NCBI GenBank assembly: GCA_910577475.1
Contig: CAJTLJ010000004.1
Span: 1-64,000, forward strand
DNA length: 64,000 bases
Origin: an uncultured Alistipes sp.
GTDB taxonomy: Bacteria; Bacteroidota; Bacteroidia; Bacteroidales; Rikenellaceae
Direction of reading: 5' to 3'
The notes below the pieces were generated by a model that was not told the origin of the DNA, ran no database searches, and worked only from the letters and a program-made list of their open reading frames with translations. Numbering within the stretch: position 1 is the stretch's first letter; every line of letters starts with the position of its first letter. A program made the translations under genes and the position numbers. This document shows positions 25,123 through 32,884 of this stretch, piece after piece.

Positions 25123-26021
25123 AAATCCAGACCGAAACTCAGGCTGTAGGCGTTGTGCAGCAAACTGCTCCGGCTCGCGAAGAGATAGGAGAGGTCGAGC
25201 CTGACGTGCATGAACCGCAGACCGACGCCGACAGACCCGTAATTGGGGTAGTAGCGGCTGCGCTGACCGACATGGTATCCGCCCCGGAACTGAACGAGCT
25301 GCATGAGGTTGTACTCGACACCCACGGATATTTCCGAGCCGCTGACAACGCCGGGTGTAAAGTAATAGCCGTAGTCGGCGGCGAGGGTCAGCTCGTGTGA
25401 ATCGAGTATCCACCAGTCCAGCGCGGCTCCCACCTGGAGGTTCACCGGCAGCAGATGCTGGCCGTCGACCGAGCGGTTCAGATAACCGCCCAGATTGGCG
25501 AGTTTCGCACCGAGGAGAAGCGCGGAGTTCTCGGGCAGCGCCGGCAGCGGCAGGCGGCTCGAAGCGGAGAGGTCGACGGCCAGCGCTTGATTCGACGACG
25601 ACGCATCGGGGTTGTACCGTACGTACCGGGCCGTGATGCCCAGCGCCACCGTGGGAATCACGAAACGCGAATAGCTCGCATCGAAGGCCATGTCGCTGCC
25701 GCCCCGGTAGTCGAACATCCGCCAGCCCGCCTCCAGAACACTCCGCCCGCCGAGACGTCCGTAACCCGACACCGCATAGTAATTGCCGCCGTCGTGGCCG
25801 GAGTAGGTGGAGGAGATCTGATACGGGATGCGGGAGAAGAGGGCCGCCGAGGCGTTGCCGAAAATGGCGTGCGACGACCCGATGCCGGTCATCGCGACGC
25901 CTCCCATACCCGAGGAGCGTGCATCGGGATTCAGAATCAGCATGTCGTATTGAGCCTGCACGGCCCCCGTGGCCGCCAGAGCGAAAAGCAAGGTAATCCA
26001 AAACCGTTTCATCCGTTTCAT
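25119..26021 (-). CDS. PorV/PorQ-family outer-membrane protein
   Basis: About 300 aa beta-barrel protein with a signal peptide ending VQAQ. The mature N-terminus LILNPDARSSGMGGVAMTGI is the hallmark of the PorV/PorQ (UPF0164-like) family, and the C-terminus ends in Phe (SLSFGLDF). Members include components of the type IX secretion system that shuttle cargo at the surface. Whether this one serves secretion cannot be told from context; no other T9SS gene is in the window. Two ATGs (26021 and 26012) are possible. The gene overlaps the convergent phosphatase by 4 bp. Confidence 0.8.
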   Translation of the reverse strand: MKRMKRFWITLLFALAATGAVQAQYDMLILNPDARSSGMGGVAMTGIGSSHAIFGNASAALFSRIPYQISSTYSGHDGGNYYAVSGYGRLGGRSVLEAGWRMFDYRGGSDMAFDASYSRFVIPTVALGITARYVRYNPDASSSNQALAVDLSASSRLPLPALPENSALLLGAKLANLGGYLNRSVDGQHLLPVNLQVGAALDWWILDSHELTLAADYGYYFTPGVVSGSEISVGVEYNLMQLVQFRGGYHVGQRSRYYPNYGSVGVGLRFMHVRLDLSYLFASRSSLLHNAYSLSFGLDF

Positions 26022-26037
26022 TCCGTTTGTCACTCCG

Positions 26038-26045
26038 CAAAAGTA
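26038..26045 (-). promoter_or_regulatory. -7 box for the PorV/PorQ-like gene
   Basis: TACTTTTG on the minus strand, giving a leader of about 13 bases to ATG 26021. Confidence 0.55.
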
Positions 26046-26140
26046 CAAAAAAGATTCCATTCGTCCGCCACCCGCCGCTCCGGAACGGAAACCGCCTCGC
26101 AGATTTCCCATTTCCGACCGTTTATATCATACAAAATACA

Positions 26141-26172
26141 AAAACGACGGCTCCGAATTTCGGGGCCGTCGT
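26141..26172 (-). terminator. Terminator of fabG
   Basis: A 12-bp stem (ACGACGGCTCCG at 26144-26155 with CGGGGCCGTCGT at 26161-26172, one G-T pair) around loop AATTT. A short T tract follows on the minus strand. Confidence 0.8.
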
Positions 26173-26190
26173 TCGTATGCGCCGGGGCGT

Positions 26191-26937
26191 TTAGCAGTTC
26201 ATGGCGCCGCAGCAGTGGATCACCTGACCGCTGACATAGGCGGCCAGATCGGAAGCCAGGAACAGCGCCACGTTAGCCACATCCTCGGGCGTACCGCCGC
26301 GGCGCAGCGGAATCTGCTTGTACCAGCCCTCCTTCACCTCCTCGGGCAGTTTGTCGGTCATGTCGGTCATGATGAAGCCCGGAGCGATGCAGTTCGCGCG
26401 GATACCGCGGGGACCCATCTCCTTGGCGATCGACTTCGCCAGACCGATCATGCCGGCCTTCGAAGCGGAGTAGTTGCACTGACCGGCATTGCCGCTCACG
26501 CCTACGACCGAGGACATGTTGATGATCGAACCGCTCTTCTGACGCGCCATGACGGGCGTAACGGCGTGGATGAAGTTGAAGGCCGACTTGAGGTTCACCG
26601 TCAGCACGGCGTCCCACTGGGCCTCCGACATGCGCATCATCAGGCCGTCCTTCGTGATGCCGGCGTTGTTGACCAGGATATCGATACGGCCGAAATCCTT
26701 CATGATCTCGTCGATCACCTTGTGCGTATCCTCGAAGCTGGCGGCGTTCGAAGCATAGCCTTTGGCCTGCACGCCCAGCGCGGCGATCTCGGCCTCGGTG
26801 GCCTTGCCGTTTTCGTCGATCACCAGATCGGTGAAGGCTACGTTGGCTCCTTCCGAAGCGAATTTCAGTGCGATAGCCTTGCCGATACCGCGGGCGGCAC
26901 CCGTCACGACGGCTACTTTTCCTTCCAGTAATTTCAT
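26191..26937 (-). CDS. fabG: 3-oxoacyl-[acyl-carrier-protein] reductase
   Basis: 248 aa NADPH-dependent short-chain dehydrogenase that reduces 3-ketoacyl-ACP in fatty-acid elongation. Visible motifs are the cofactor loop TGAARGIGKAIA (TGxxxGIG), the NNAG motif (ILVNNAGITKDGLMMRM), and the catalytic Ser (NMSSVVG) with Tyr and Lys (YSASKAG). The FabG-specific PGFIMTDMT follows. The C-terminus ends HCCGAMNC instead of the usual DGGM and so carries three Cys close together. It is a single gene with its own promoter and terminator. Confidence 0.93.
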   Translation of the reverse strand: MKLLEGKVAVVTGAARGIGKAIALKFASEGANVAFTDLVIDENGKATEAEIAALGVQAKGYASNAASFEDTHKVIDEIMKDFGRIDILVNNAGITKDGLMMRMSEAQWDAVLTVNLKSAFNFIHAVTPVMARQKSGSIINMSSVVGVSGNAGQCNYSASKAGMIGLAKSIAKEMGPRGIRANCIAPGFIMTDMTDKLPEEVKEGWYKQIPLRRGGTPEDVANVALFLASDLAAYVSGQVIHCCGAMNC

Positions 26938-26984
26938 TGTCTTCTGTATTTAAGAATGATACGATTCCTTTTATTTACAACGGA

Positions 26985-26992
26985 CAAAGATA
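26985..26992 (-). promoter_or_regulatory. -7 box for fabG
   Basis: TATCTTTG on the minus strand, about 48 bases before the fabG start. Confidence 0.6.
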
Positions 26993-27140
26993 GGAAAAAT
27001 ATTTCAATATGTCGTCCGCACCCGCGGAATCGTTGCCCGAAAAAACCCGCCGATTCCGTTTTTTCGCATCTTCCGGCCCGTTTCCGCCCGGGATGGAACG
27101 CATTTTGCCGCACCTCGTCGAAATCAAAAAAACAAAAACG

Positions 27141-28055
27141 ATGAAAACATTTCCTGCCAAAATCTTTCTGACCGTGCTGCTTCTGCTCGCGGCGACGGCC
27201 GTGCTGATCCCCGTCGGCTGCGACGATTCGGATTCGGACTCCTACGAACGCTACGATTCGCGGGTGACCGCCGCCACCTGGAACACCTTCCGGACGCTCT
27301 ATCCCAAAGCCTACAACGTCCGCTGGTATATCCGCGGCCCCTATGCCGTCGCCTACTTCACCGACACGCCCGGCTCGCCCTTCTCGGGCATTCCGGAAAA
27401 TGCCGCCTGGTTCCGCAACGACAAGGGTCTCTGGGTGATGACCGAGGCCGAGATGACGTTCCAGGCGCTGCCCGACGCCGTCAAGAAATCCTTCTCCGCC
27501 GGCGGCTACGACACCTGGATCGTCGAGGAGGTGGTGCGCATCGAGCGCCACGAGGCCGAGACGCTCTACGCGATCGACGCCGTATCGGGCCGCACCGAGC
27601 TGTTCCTCTATTATACGGCTTCGGGTCTGCTGGCCTACACCCTGCCGGACGACGACGTGGAGAAGCTGATTCCCTCCACGCTGCCGGGCTCGGTGGCTGC
27701 CTATGTCTCCGCGCACTATCCCGCAGCCGGTCTGCTGAACGCCTCCGTGACGGCGCAGGGCACCCAGGTGGATCTGGCCGACGGCATGAAACTGCTCTCG
27801 CTGCGCTTCGACCCCACCGGCATCTGGCTCTCCACGACCGAGGAGAACCTGCCCGCCTCGGAGATTCCTCAGGAGATCCTCCAGGCCTGGGAGCAGTCGG
27901 ACTACTCGAGCAGCAAGGGCTTCCATCTCGACAAGGCACACTACGTCCAGACCTCCTACGACGGCAACTATTACCTGTTCGACCTCACCTCGATCTCGGG
28001 CCCCATGCGCATCCGCATTTCGGCCGACGGTACCGTCACGCCGGTAGCGCAGTAA
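27141..28055 (+). CDS. Lipoprotein with PepSY-like (DUF2874) repeats
   Basis: 304 aa with lipobox IPVGC followed by an acidic linker (DDSDSDSYERYDS). The mature protein appears to contain two or three repeats of a PepSY-like/DUF2874 type. Each starts near a helix (TWNTFRTLYPKAYNVRW, ALPDAVKKSFSAGGYDTW, PEEIL-like IPQEILQAWEQSDYSSSKG) and continues into strands with a Tyr- and Phe-rich end. Such proteins are exported and of unknown function; some resemble beta-lactamase-inhibitor folds. I chose ATG 27141 at the signal peptide. It is divergent from fabG and followed by a low-GC island. Confidence 0.7.
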   Translation: MKTFPAKIFLTVLLLLAATAVLIPVGCDDSDSDSYERYDSRVTAATWNTFRTLYPKAYNVRWYIRGPYAVAYFTDTPGSPFSGIPENAAWFRNDKGLWVMTEAEMTFQALPDAVKKSFSAGGYDTWIVEEVVRIERHEAETLYAIDAVSGRTELFLYYTASGLLAYTLPDDDVEKLIPSTLPGSVAAYVSAHYPAAGLLNASVTAQGTQVDLADGMKLLSLRFDPTGIWLSTTEENLPASEIPQEILQAWEQSDYSSSKGFHLDKAHYVQTSYDGNYYLFDLTSISGPMRIRISADGTVTPVAQ

Positions 28056-28075
28056 CGTCCGCGCCCGTTTCCGCC

Positions 28076-28110
28076 ACGAGAGCCTGTTCCCTGCGGGGAG
28101 CGGCTCTCGT
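28076..28110 (+). terminator. Hairpin after the PepSY-like gene
   Basis: ACGAGAGCC (28076-28084) pairs with GGCTCTCGT (28102-28110). There is no clear T tract directly after, so terminator strength is uncertain. Confidence 0.45.
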
Positions 28111-28221
28111 CGCAGTATTGTTGACAGCTTTTATAAACGGTAGTTTTTCAAGTCGATTGCATCATCTCAAATTCTCCGTTTAGAAAAGTTTTTATGGCAC
28201 TCCAGATTTCTCGCAAAAAAA

Positions 28222-28251
28222 TTTGCGGGGGGGGGATTTTCGCTATATTTG
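28222..28251 (+). promoter_or_regulatory. Promoter with G9 tract in its spacer
   Basis: TTTG (28222-28225) and TATATTTG (28244-28251) flank an 18-base spacer whose bases 28227-28235 are nine consecutive G. One added G would bring the spacing to 19, as in other promoters of this window. It drives the low-GC gene at 28280. Confidence 0.65.
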
Positions 28252-28279
28252 CCACACTATTAACCTAAAAATTATTTTC

Positions 28280-28873
28280 ATGAAAAAACTACTACTGATG
28301 ATCGGGATGTTAGCTCTGTCCATCACCTCATCTTATGCACAAATCAAAGTAAAGAAAACGTTTGATAACAATCTTATCATTATAGGCAATATTACCGGAG
28401 GATCGGCCGCTAATATCCTCGGAGCTTTAAATGGGCAGCCAACAAAGCGAGTAGCAGAACACAAATTATATTGTCGAATATTGGGAGAGAAAACAACTTA
28501 TGGAATATTAGTCAATACTGAAAACAGATTTGACGATGATTTTGAATTTGCTCTTGGAACTGACATTGAGAAAGCAAAAGAAAGTCTCAACGCTATTCTT
28601 GGTTTTATGAACGATAGCCCGCTTAAAACAAGTATTGTCGTTGAAGATGAAGATGAACGCACAATACAAATCAACCTACTTAAGCGCAACATTATAACTT
28701 TGCGAGCAATAGATGCACAAGGGGCTGTCATAGTAAATGATGTTCATCTGCAACGTAATAATTTAGAAAGAGCTTTAAAATTATTGACAAATAAAGCCGC
28801 CAGAAAAGTAGCAGAGGCAACTGGCAAAGCTGATAAATGGGGCATGGATGATGATATCTATGATGAATATTAG
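28280..28873 (+). CDS. Secreted protein of unknown function, low GC
   Basis: 197 aa that I do not recognise. It has a signal peptide (LALSITSSYAQ) and a mature part with alternating hydrophobic strands (NNLIIIGNITGG, TIQINLLKRNIITLRAI) and an acidic C-terminal tail (GMDDDIYDEY). No Cys-based lipobox and no membrane helix after the signal. Base composition is strikingly AT-rich against the surrounding GC-rich genes, as are the flanks from about 28130 to 29040, so recent acquisition is likely. It has its own promoter with a G9 spacer and a perfect terminator. It may act in the periplasm or be released. Confidence 0.7.
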   Translation: MKKLLLMIGMLALSITSSYAQIKVKKTFDNNLIIIGNITGGSAANILGALNGQPTKRVAEHKLYCRILGEKTTYGILVNTENRFDDDFEFALGTDIEKAKESLNAILGFMNDSPLKTSIVVEDEDERTIQINLLKRNIITLRAIDAQGAVIVNDVHLQRNNLERALKLLTNKAARKVAEATGKADKWGMDDDIYDEY

Positions 28874-28894
28874 GAACATCGGAATTTCTACAAC

Positions 28895-28940
28895 AGATAA
28901 AGAATAATCCCCGGTTAATGCTGGGGATTATTCTTTATCT
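28895..28940 (+). terminator. Strong terminator with perfect 18-bp stem
   Basis: AGATAAAGAATAATCCCC (28895-28912) is repeated as its exact reverse complement at 28923-28940 around a 10-base loop. It lies 21 bases after the stop of the low-GC gene. The A/T-rich outer stem allows it to work in both directions. Confidence 0.8.
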
Positions 28941-29084
28941 TCATATGCCTTGCCCTACAGAGTAATTGGCAACTCTCTTGAAACATGAACACGCTTATGT
29001 TCTGTAACTATATCGCAAGGCTGACATTTTTTATAAAAATTCGCTGCCGGGACGGAACGAGGCGGAAAATTTCGCAAAATTGAT

Positions 29085-29092
29085 TATCTTTA
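29085..29092 (+). promoter_or_regulatory. Probable -7 box for glyA
   Basis: TATCTTTA, one base from consensus, about 35 bases before the start codon. The rest of the 28941-29126 gap is AT-rich and shows no gene. Confidence 0.45.
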
Positions 29093-29126
29093 CCTCGCAA
29101 AAGAACCAAATACCTAAATCATCGAC

Positions 29127-30407
29127 ATGAAAAGGGACACCCAAATTTTCGATTTGATCCGATCGGAACGTCAGCGACAGATGCACGGCATCGAATTGAT
29201 CGCATCCGAGAATTTCGTCAGCGACCAGGTTATGGAGGCCATGGGCTCGGTACTGACCAACAAATACGCCGAAGGCTATCCGGCCGCCCGCTACTACGGC
29301 GGCTGCGAGGTCGTGGACCAGGTGGAGCGTCTGGCTATCGAGCGCATCTGCAAGCTCTACGGGGCCGAATACGCCAACGTACAGCCGCACTCGGGCGCCC
29401 AGGCCAACATGGCGGTATTCTTCGCCGTCCTGCAGCCGGGCGACACCTTCATGGGTCTCGATCTGGCGCACGGCGGCCACCTCTCGCACGGCTCGCCGGT
29501 CAACATGTCCGGCAAGTATTTCAAGGCCGTAGGCTATCAGCTCGACGAGACGACGGGCACGATCGACTACGACGCCATGGAGCGGAAGGCGCTGGAGTGC
29601 AAGCCCAAGCTGATCGTGGGCGGCGCATCGGCCTACTCGCGCGAGTGGGACTACAAGCGCATGCGCGAAATCGCCGACAAGGCGGGTGCCCTGCTGATGG
29701 TGGACATGGCCCACACGGCCGGACTGATCGCCGCCGGCGTGCTCGACAACCCCGTGAAATACGCCCATATCGTAACCTCGACCACCCACAAGACCCTGCG
29801 CGGTCCGCGCGGCGGTATCATCCTGATGGGTAAGGATTTCGAAAACCCGTGGGGTCTCACCACGCCGAAGGGCGCCGTGAAGATGATGTCGCAGATCCTG
29901 AACTCGGCCGTATTCCCCGGCATTCAGGGCGGTCCGCTGGAGCATGTCATCGCCGCGAAGGCCGTGGCCTTCGGCGAGGCGCTCGAACCCGAATACCGGG
30001 AATATCAGCTGCAGGTGCAGAAGAACGCCGCCGCGATGGCCGCAGCTTTCGTGAAGCGCGGCTACAAGATCGTGTCGGGCGGCACGGACAACCACCTCAT
30101 GCTGGTCGACCTGCGCACGAAGTTCCCCGAGTTGACCGGCAAGCTGGCCGAAAAGAGCCTGGTGGCGGCCGATATCACGACCAACAAGAACATGGTTCCG
30201 TTCGACAGCCGCTCGCCGTTCCAGACCTCGGGTCTGCGCTTCGGCACGCCCGCCATCACGACCCGCGGTCTGAAGGAGGAGAAGATGGACTACATCGTCG
30301 AGCTGATCGACCGCGTACTGTGCGACCCCGAGAACGAAGAGAACATCGCATCCGTCCGCAAGGATGTCAACGCCCTGATGGCCGACTATCCGCTTTTCGC
30401 CTGGTAA
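29127..30407 (+). CDS. glyA: Serine hydroxymethyltransferase
   Basis: 426 aa PLP enzyme that interconverts serine plus tetrahydrofolate with glycine plus 5,10-methylene-THF. It supplies one-carbon units. Family motifs are IELIASENFVSDQVMEAMGS and TNKYAEGYPAARYYGG at the N-terminus. The PLP-binding lysine is in VTSTTHKTLRGPRGG. GSGTDNHL-type SGGTDNHLMLVDL and DSRSPFQTSGLRFGTPAITT follow. Length is normal. It is a single gene with a terminator 22 bases after the stop. Confidence 0.97.
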   Translation: MKRDTQIFDLIRSERQRQMHGIELIASENFVSDQVMEAMGSVLTNKYAEGYPAARYYGGCEVVDQVERLAIERICKLYGAEYANVQPHSGAQANMAVFFAVLQPGDTFMGLDLAHGGHLSHGSPVNMSGKYFKAVGYQLDETTGTIDYDAMERKALECKPKLIVGGASAYSREWDYKRMREIADKAGALLMVDMAHTAGLIAAGVLDNPVKYAHIVTSTTHKTLRGPRGGIILMGKDFENPWGLTTPKGAVKMMSQILNSAVFPGIQGGPLEHVIAAKAVAFGEALEPEYREYQLQVQKNAAAMAAAFVKRGYKIVSGGTDNHLMLVDLRTKFPELTGKLAEKSLVAADITTNKNMVPFDSRSPFQTSGLRFGTPAITTRGLKEEKMDYIVELIDRVLCDPENEENIASVRKDVNALMADYPLFAW

Positions 30408-30429
30408 CGGACAAAAGCCCATTTTTACC

Positions 30430-30460
30430 AAGTCTCCCTTTTCGCGAAGGGAGACTTTCT
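30430..30460 (+). terminator. Terminator of glyA
   Basis: AAGTCTCCCTT (30430-30440) pairs with AAGGGAGACTT (30447-30457), followed by a short T-rich tract. The next gene starts 7 bases later. Confidence 0.7.
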
Positions 30461-30467
30461 TAATCGA

Positions 30468-31154
30468 ATGACAGAGATGAGAGAGGTACTCGATTTCATG
30501 CGCGAACTGAGCGCCAACAACAACAAAACCTGGTTCGACGCCAACCGGGAGCGTTACACCCGCGTCCGCAAGCGGTTCAACGGATTCGTGGAGGAGCTGA
30601 TTGACGGCCTGTCGGCCATCGACCCCTCCGTCGAGGGTCTCCGCGTCCAGGACTGCACCTACCGGATCAACCGCGACACGCGGTTCAGCCCCGACAAGTC
30701 TCCCTACAAGGGTTGGCTGGGAGCCTTCATCGCGCCGCACGGCAAGAGCTCGGGTTACGGAGGCTACTATTTCCATATCGAACCCGAGGGCGATTCGAAG
30801 TGGCACAACCAGCTGGTGGCGGGCGTCTACATGCCCGAGGGACCCGTGCTGCGGAGCCTGCGCGAGGAGATTCTGGACAATGGCGCGGAAATTGCGCAGG
30901 CGCTCCGCGAGGCCGAAGGCTTCACGCTTTACGAGGGCAACAAGCTGAAACGCACCCCGAAGGGATTCCCTGCCGGCACGGAATACGACGAATGGCTGAA
31001 GCTCAAGGAGTTCTGGGTCACCCGACCCGTCGACGAGCAATTCCTGACAGATCGGAATCTGCTCCGCAACACGATCCGGGAGTTCGGCAAGACGAAGCAC
31101 CTGCTGGAGATTCTGAACCGGGCCGTGAAGTACGCTTACGATGAAATGATGTAA
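30468..31154 (+). CDS. DUF2461 (TIGR02453-type) protein
   Basis: 228 aa cytoplasmic protein of the DUF2461 family. Conserved patterns are NNNKTWFDANRERY near the N-terminus, YRINRDTRFSPDKSPYK, the GYYFHIEP motif and FWVTRPVDEQFLTD. The family is common in bacteria and fungi but has no established biochemical role. It lies close after the glyA terminator and 13 bp before the hydrolase gene, with which it may be transcribed. Confidence 0.85.
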   Translation: MTEMREVLDFMRELSANNNKTWFDANRERYTRVRKRFNGFVEELIDGLSAIDPSVEGLRVQDCTYRINRDTRFSPDKSPYKGWLGAFIAPHGKSSGYGGYYFHIEPEGDSKWHNQLVAGVYMPEGPVLRSLREEILDNGAEIAQALREAEGFTLYEGNKLKRTPKGFPAGTEYDEWLKLKEFWVTRPVDEQFLTDRNLLRNTIREFGKTKHLLEILNRAVKYAYDEMM

Positions 31155-31167
31155 ATAAAATTCGACG

Positions 31168-32118
31168 ATGAAAAGAATCTTTCTCTCCTGCGCTCTGCTC
31201 CTAGCCGCATGGGCCGTATCGGGCGCCGAAGTCAGCAAGAGCACGATGCTCTATGCCGTGAAGGGGGATGCCACCCTCTATCTGGACCGTTACACCGCCG
31301 TGCAGCCGACGCACGAGAAGCGCCCCTGCCTGCTGTTCCTCTTCGGCGGCGGCTTCACCCACGGCAACCGCGACTCCGAAAAGTACACGGGCTTCTTCAA
31401 CTACATGGCCGGCCGCGGGGTGGATGTGGTCTCGATCGACTACCGCCTCGGACTTCGCGACGCCTCGCCCGCCGATCTGGCTTCGCAGGAACTTTTCGCC
31501 CGCAAGCTGGTCTCCGCCATCCGGATGGCCGTGGATGACCTCTATTCGGCCACCGCATTCATCCTGAACCGGGCAGAGGCCTGGGGGATCGACCCCGAGC
31601 GGATCATCACCTGCGGATCGAGCGCCGGCGCCATCACCGTACTTCAGGGGGAATACGCCCTCTGCAACGGGGACCCGAACGCCCGCATTCTTCCGGACGG
31701 ATTCCGCTATGCCGGCGTGATCTCCCTGGCCGGAGCCATCTTCCAGTTGGGCGAAGAGCCGGTATGGAACCGGAAGCCCGCACCGCTGTTGCTCTTCCAC
31801 GGCAACGCCGACAGCAATGTCCCCTATGATGCCGTGCGTGTCCCGGGAGCCGGATTCTTCGGCTCGAAATACATCGCAGGCCAACTCGAGGAGTTGCAGT
31901 CCCCCTTCGTCTTCTACTCCGTCGAGGGAGCCGCGCACGAGATCGCCGAGGAGCCGCTGAACGACAACCGCAACGAGATCTGCTCCTTTCTGCGCAACCT
32001 CGTCTACGACCGCAAGCCGCTGATGATCGAGACCGAGGTCGAGGTGATCGGCCGCTCCGAGGCGAACACGAGCTTCACGCTGGAGGATTACATCCGTTCG
32101 AACTTCTCGGGCAACTGA
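31168..32118 (+). CDS. Secreted alpha/beta hydrolase (esterase-like)
   Basis: 316 aa with signal peptide ending AVSGA. The alpha/beta-hydrolase pattern is visible. The oxyanion-hole region is LLFLFGGGFTHGNRD. The nucleophile elbow is CGSSAGA (Ser in G-x-S-x-G). The acid is probably in LLFHGNADSNVPYD, and the catalytic His in EGAAHEIAEE. The build resembles carboxylesterases and acetyl-xylan or feruloyl esterases. The substrate is unknown; export suggests a periplasmic or outer-surface ester. A strong bidirectional terminator follows. Confidence 0.82.
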   Translation: MKRIFLSCALLLAAWAVSGAEVSKSTMLYAVKGDATLYLDRYTAVQPTHEKRPCLLFLFGGGFTHGNRDSEKYTGFFNYMAGRGVDVVSIDYRLGLRDASPADLASQELFARKLVSAIRMAVDDLYSATAFILNRAEAWGIDPERIITCGSSAGAITVLQGEYALCNGDPNARILPDGFRYAGVISLAGAIFQLGEEPVWNRKPAPLLLFHGNADSNVPYDAVRVPGAGFFGSKYIAGQLEELQSPFVFYSVEGAAHEIAEEPLNDNRNEICSFLRNLVYDRKPLMIETEVEVIGRSEANTSFTLEDYIRSNFSGN

Positions 32119-32130
32119 CCGTCCGCGGCG

Positions 32131-32171
32131 AAAACGAAGCCCTCCGTCTTTCGGGCGGAGGGCTTCGTTTT
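32131..32171. terminator. Bidirectional terminator
   Basis: AAAACGAAGCCCTCCG (32131-32146) pairs with CGGAGGGCTTCGTTTT (32156-32171), a perfect 16-bp stem between the convergent hydrolase and barrel-protein genes. Confidence 0.88.
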
Positions 32172-32189
32172 CAAAAGGGTGACAATCCG

Positions 32190-32822
32190 TCAGAAGCGGG
32201 CGTAGGCGCCGAACTGAAAGATGCCCTTGTAACCGAAACCCACCTCGGCGAAGGCTCCGAAGCGCTTCAGTCCCACGGTCAGCCCGAGCGGCGTGACCTG
32301 ATAGGCCAAGCGGGTTTCGTCGTACTTGTCCGGTCCGTAGGCGAATCCGGAGAGCTTCTGTTTGTGGAATCCGGCGCCGAGCCCGACACCCCAGTACAGC
32401 GAGAGAATGCCCGAAGGGACTTGGAGGTAGCGGAACTGAAGATCGGCCGCAACGGTCAGGTAGTCGTTCTTGCCGCCCACGATCTCGGGCGCCCCGAGGA
32501 CCGTATAGACGTAATCCTTCCGCACCCGTTCATACCCCAGCGTAGCGCCCAGGTGGACGCGCGGGAGAATGCGGTAACGATACGAGAGGCAGATCGCCCC
32601 CGAGCCCGACTCGTTGGCATAGGCGACCGATCCGTCGGAGAGAAAATCGGCCAGCATGTCCGAATAGCTGTTCACGACGCTGTTCGCCGAGAGCATACCG
32701 TAGCCGATGCGCACTTCGCTTTTCGCCGCGCCGCCGCGTCGCGATCCCTCCTCGGCGCGGACCGAATGAAAGGTGCCTGCAACCAGAAGGAGTGCGGCCG
32801 TAAGAATGACAACTCTTTTCAT
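32190..32822 (-). CDS. Outer-membrane beta-barrel protein
   Basis: 210 aa with a signal peptide (to ~23, FHSVRAEE) and alternating amphipathic strands such as HLGATLGYERVRKDY, LYWGVGLGAGFHKQK and GAFAEVGFGYKG. It ends in aromatic Phe (QFGAYARF), the barrel-assembly signal. The size fits an eight-strand barrel of the OmpA/OmpX or porin-like type. No binding function can be assigned. It is the last gene after the M20 dipeptidase with a 62-bp gap, so it may have its own promoter or share the operon. Confidence 0.7.
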   Translation of the reverse strand: MKRVVILTAALLLVAGTFHSVRAEEGSRRGGAAKSEVRIGYGMLSANSVVNSYSDMLADFLSDGSVAYANESGSGAICLSYRYRILPRVHLGATLGYERVRKDYVYTVLGAPEIVGGKNDYLTVAADLQFRYLQVPSGILSLYWGVGLGAGFHKQKLSGFAYGPDKYDETRLAYQVTPLGLTVGLKRFGAFAEVGFGYKGIFQFGAYARF

Positions 32823-32884
32823 CGTATGATTTCAATAAAGGGGCGGGGCGAGACACGAAGTCCGGCCGCCCGCCCGTCGTTAGG

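Noticed and set aside
25119..26021. A type IX secretion gene cluster
   Set aside because: Only one PorV/PorQ-family gene is present; no porK-N, sprA or CTD cargo gene was recognised in the window.
28895..28940. Perfect 18-bp inverted repeat as a transposon end or MITE
   Set aside because: It sits 21 bases after a stop codon with a 10-base loop, as expected for a terminator. No transposase or target duplication is seen.
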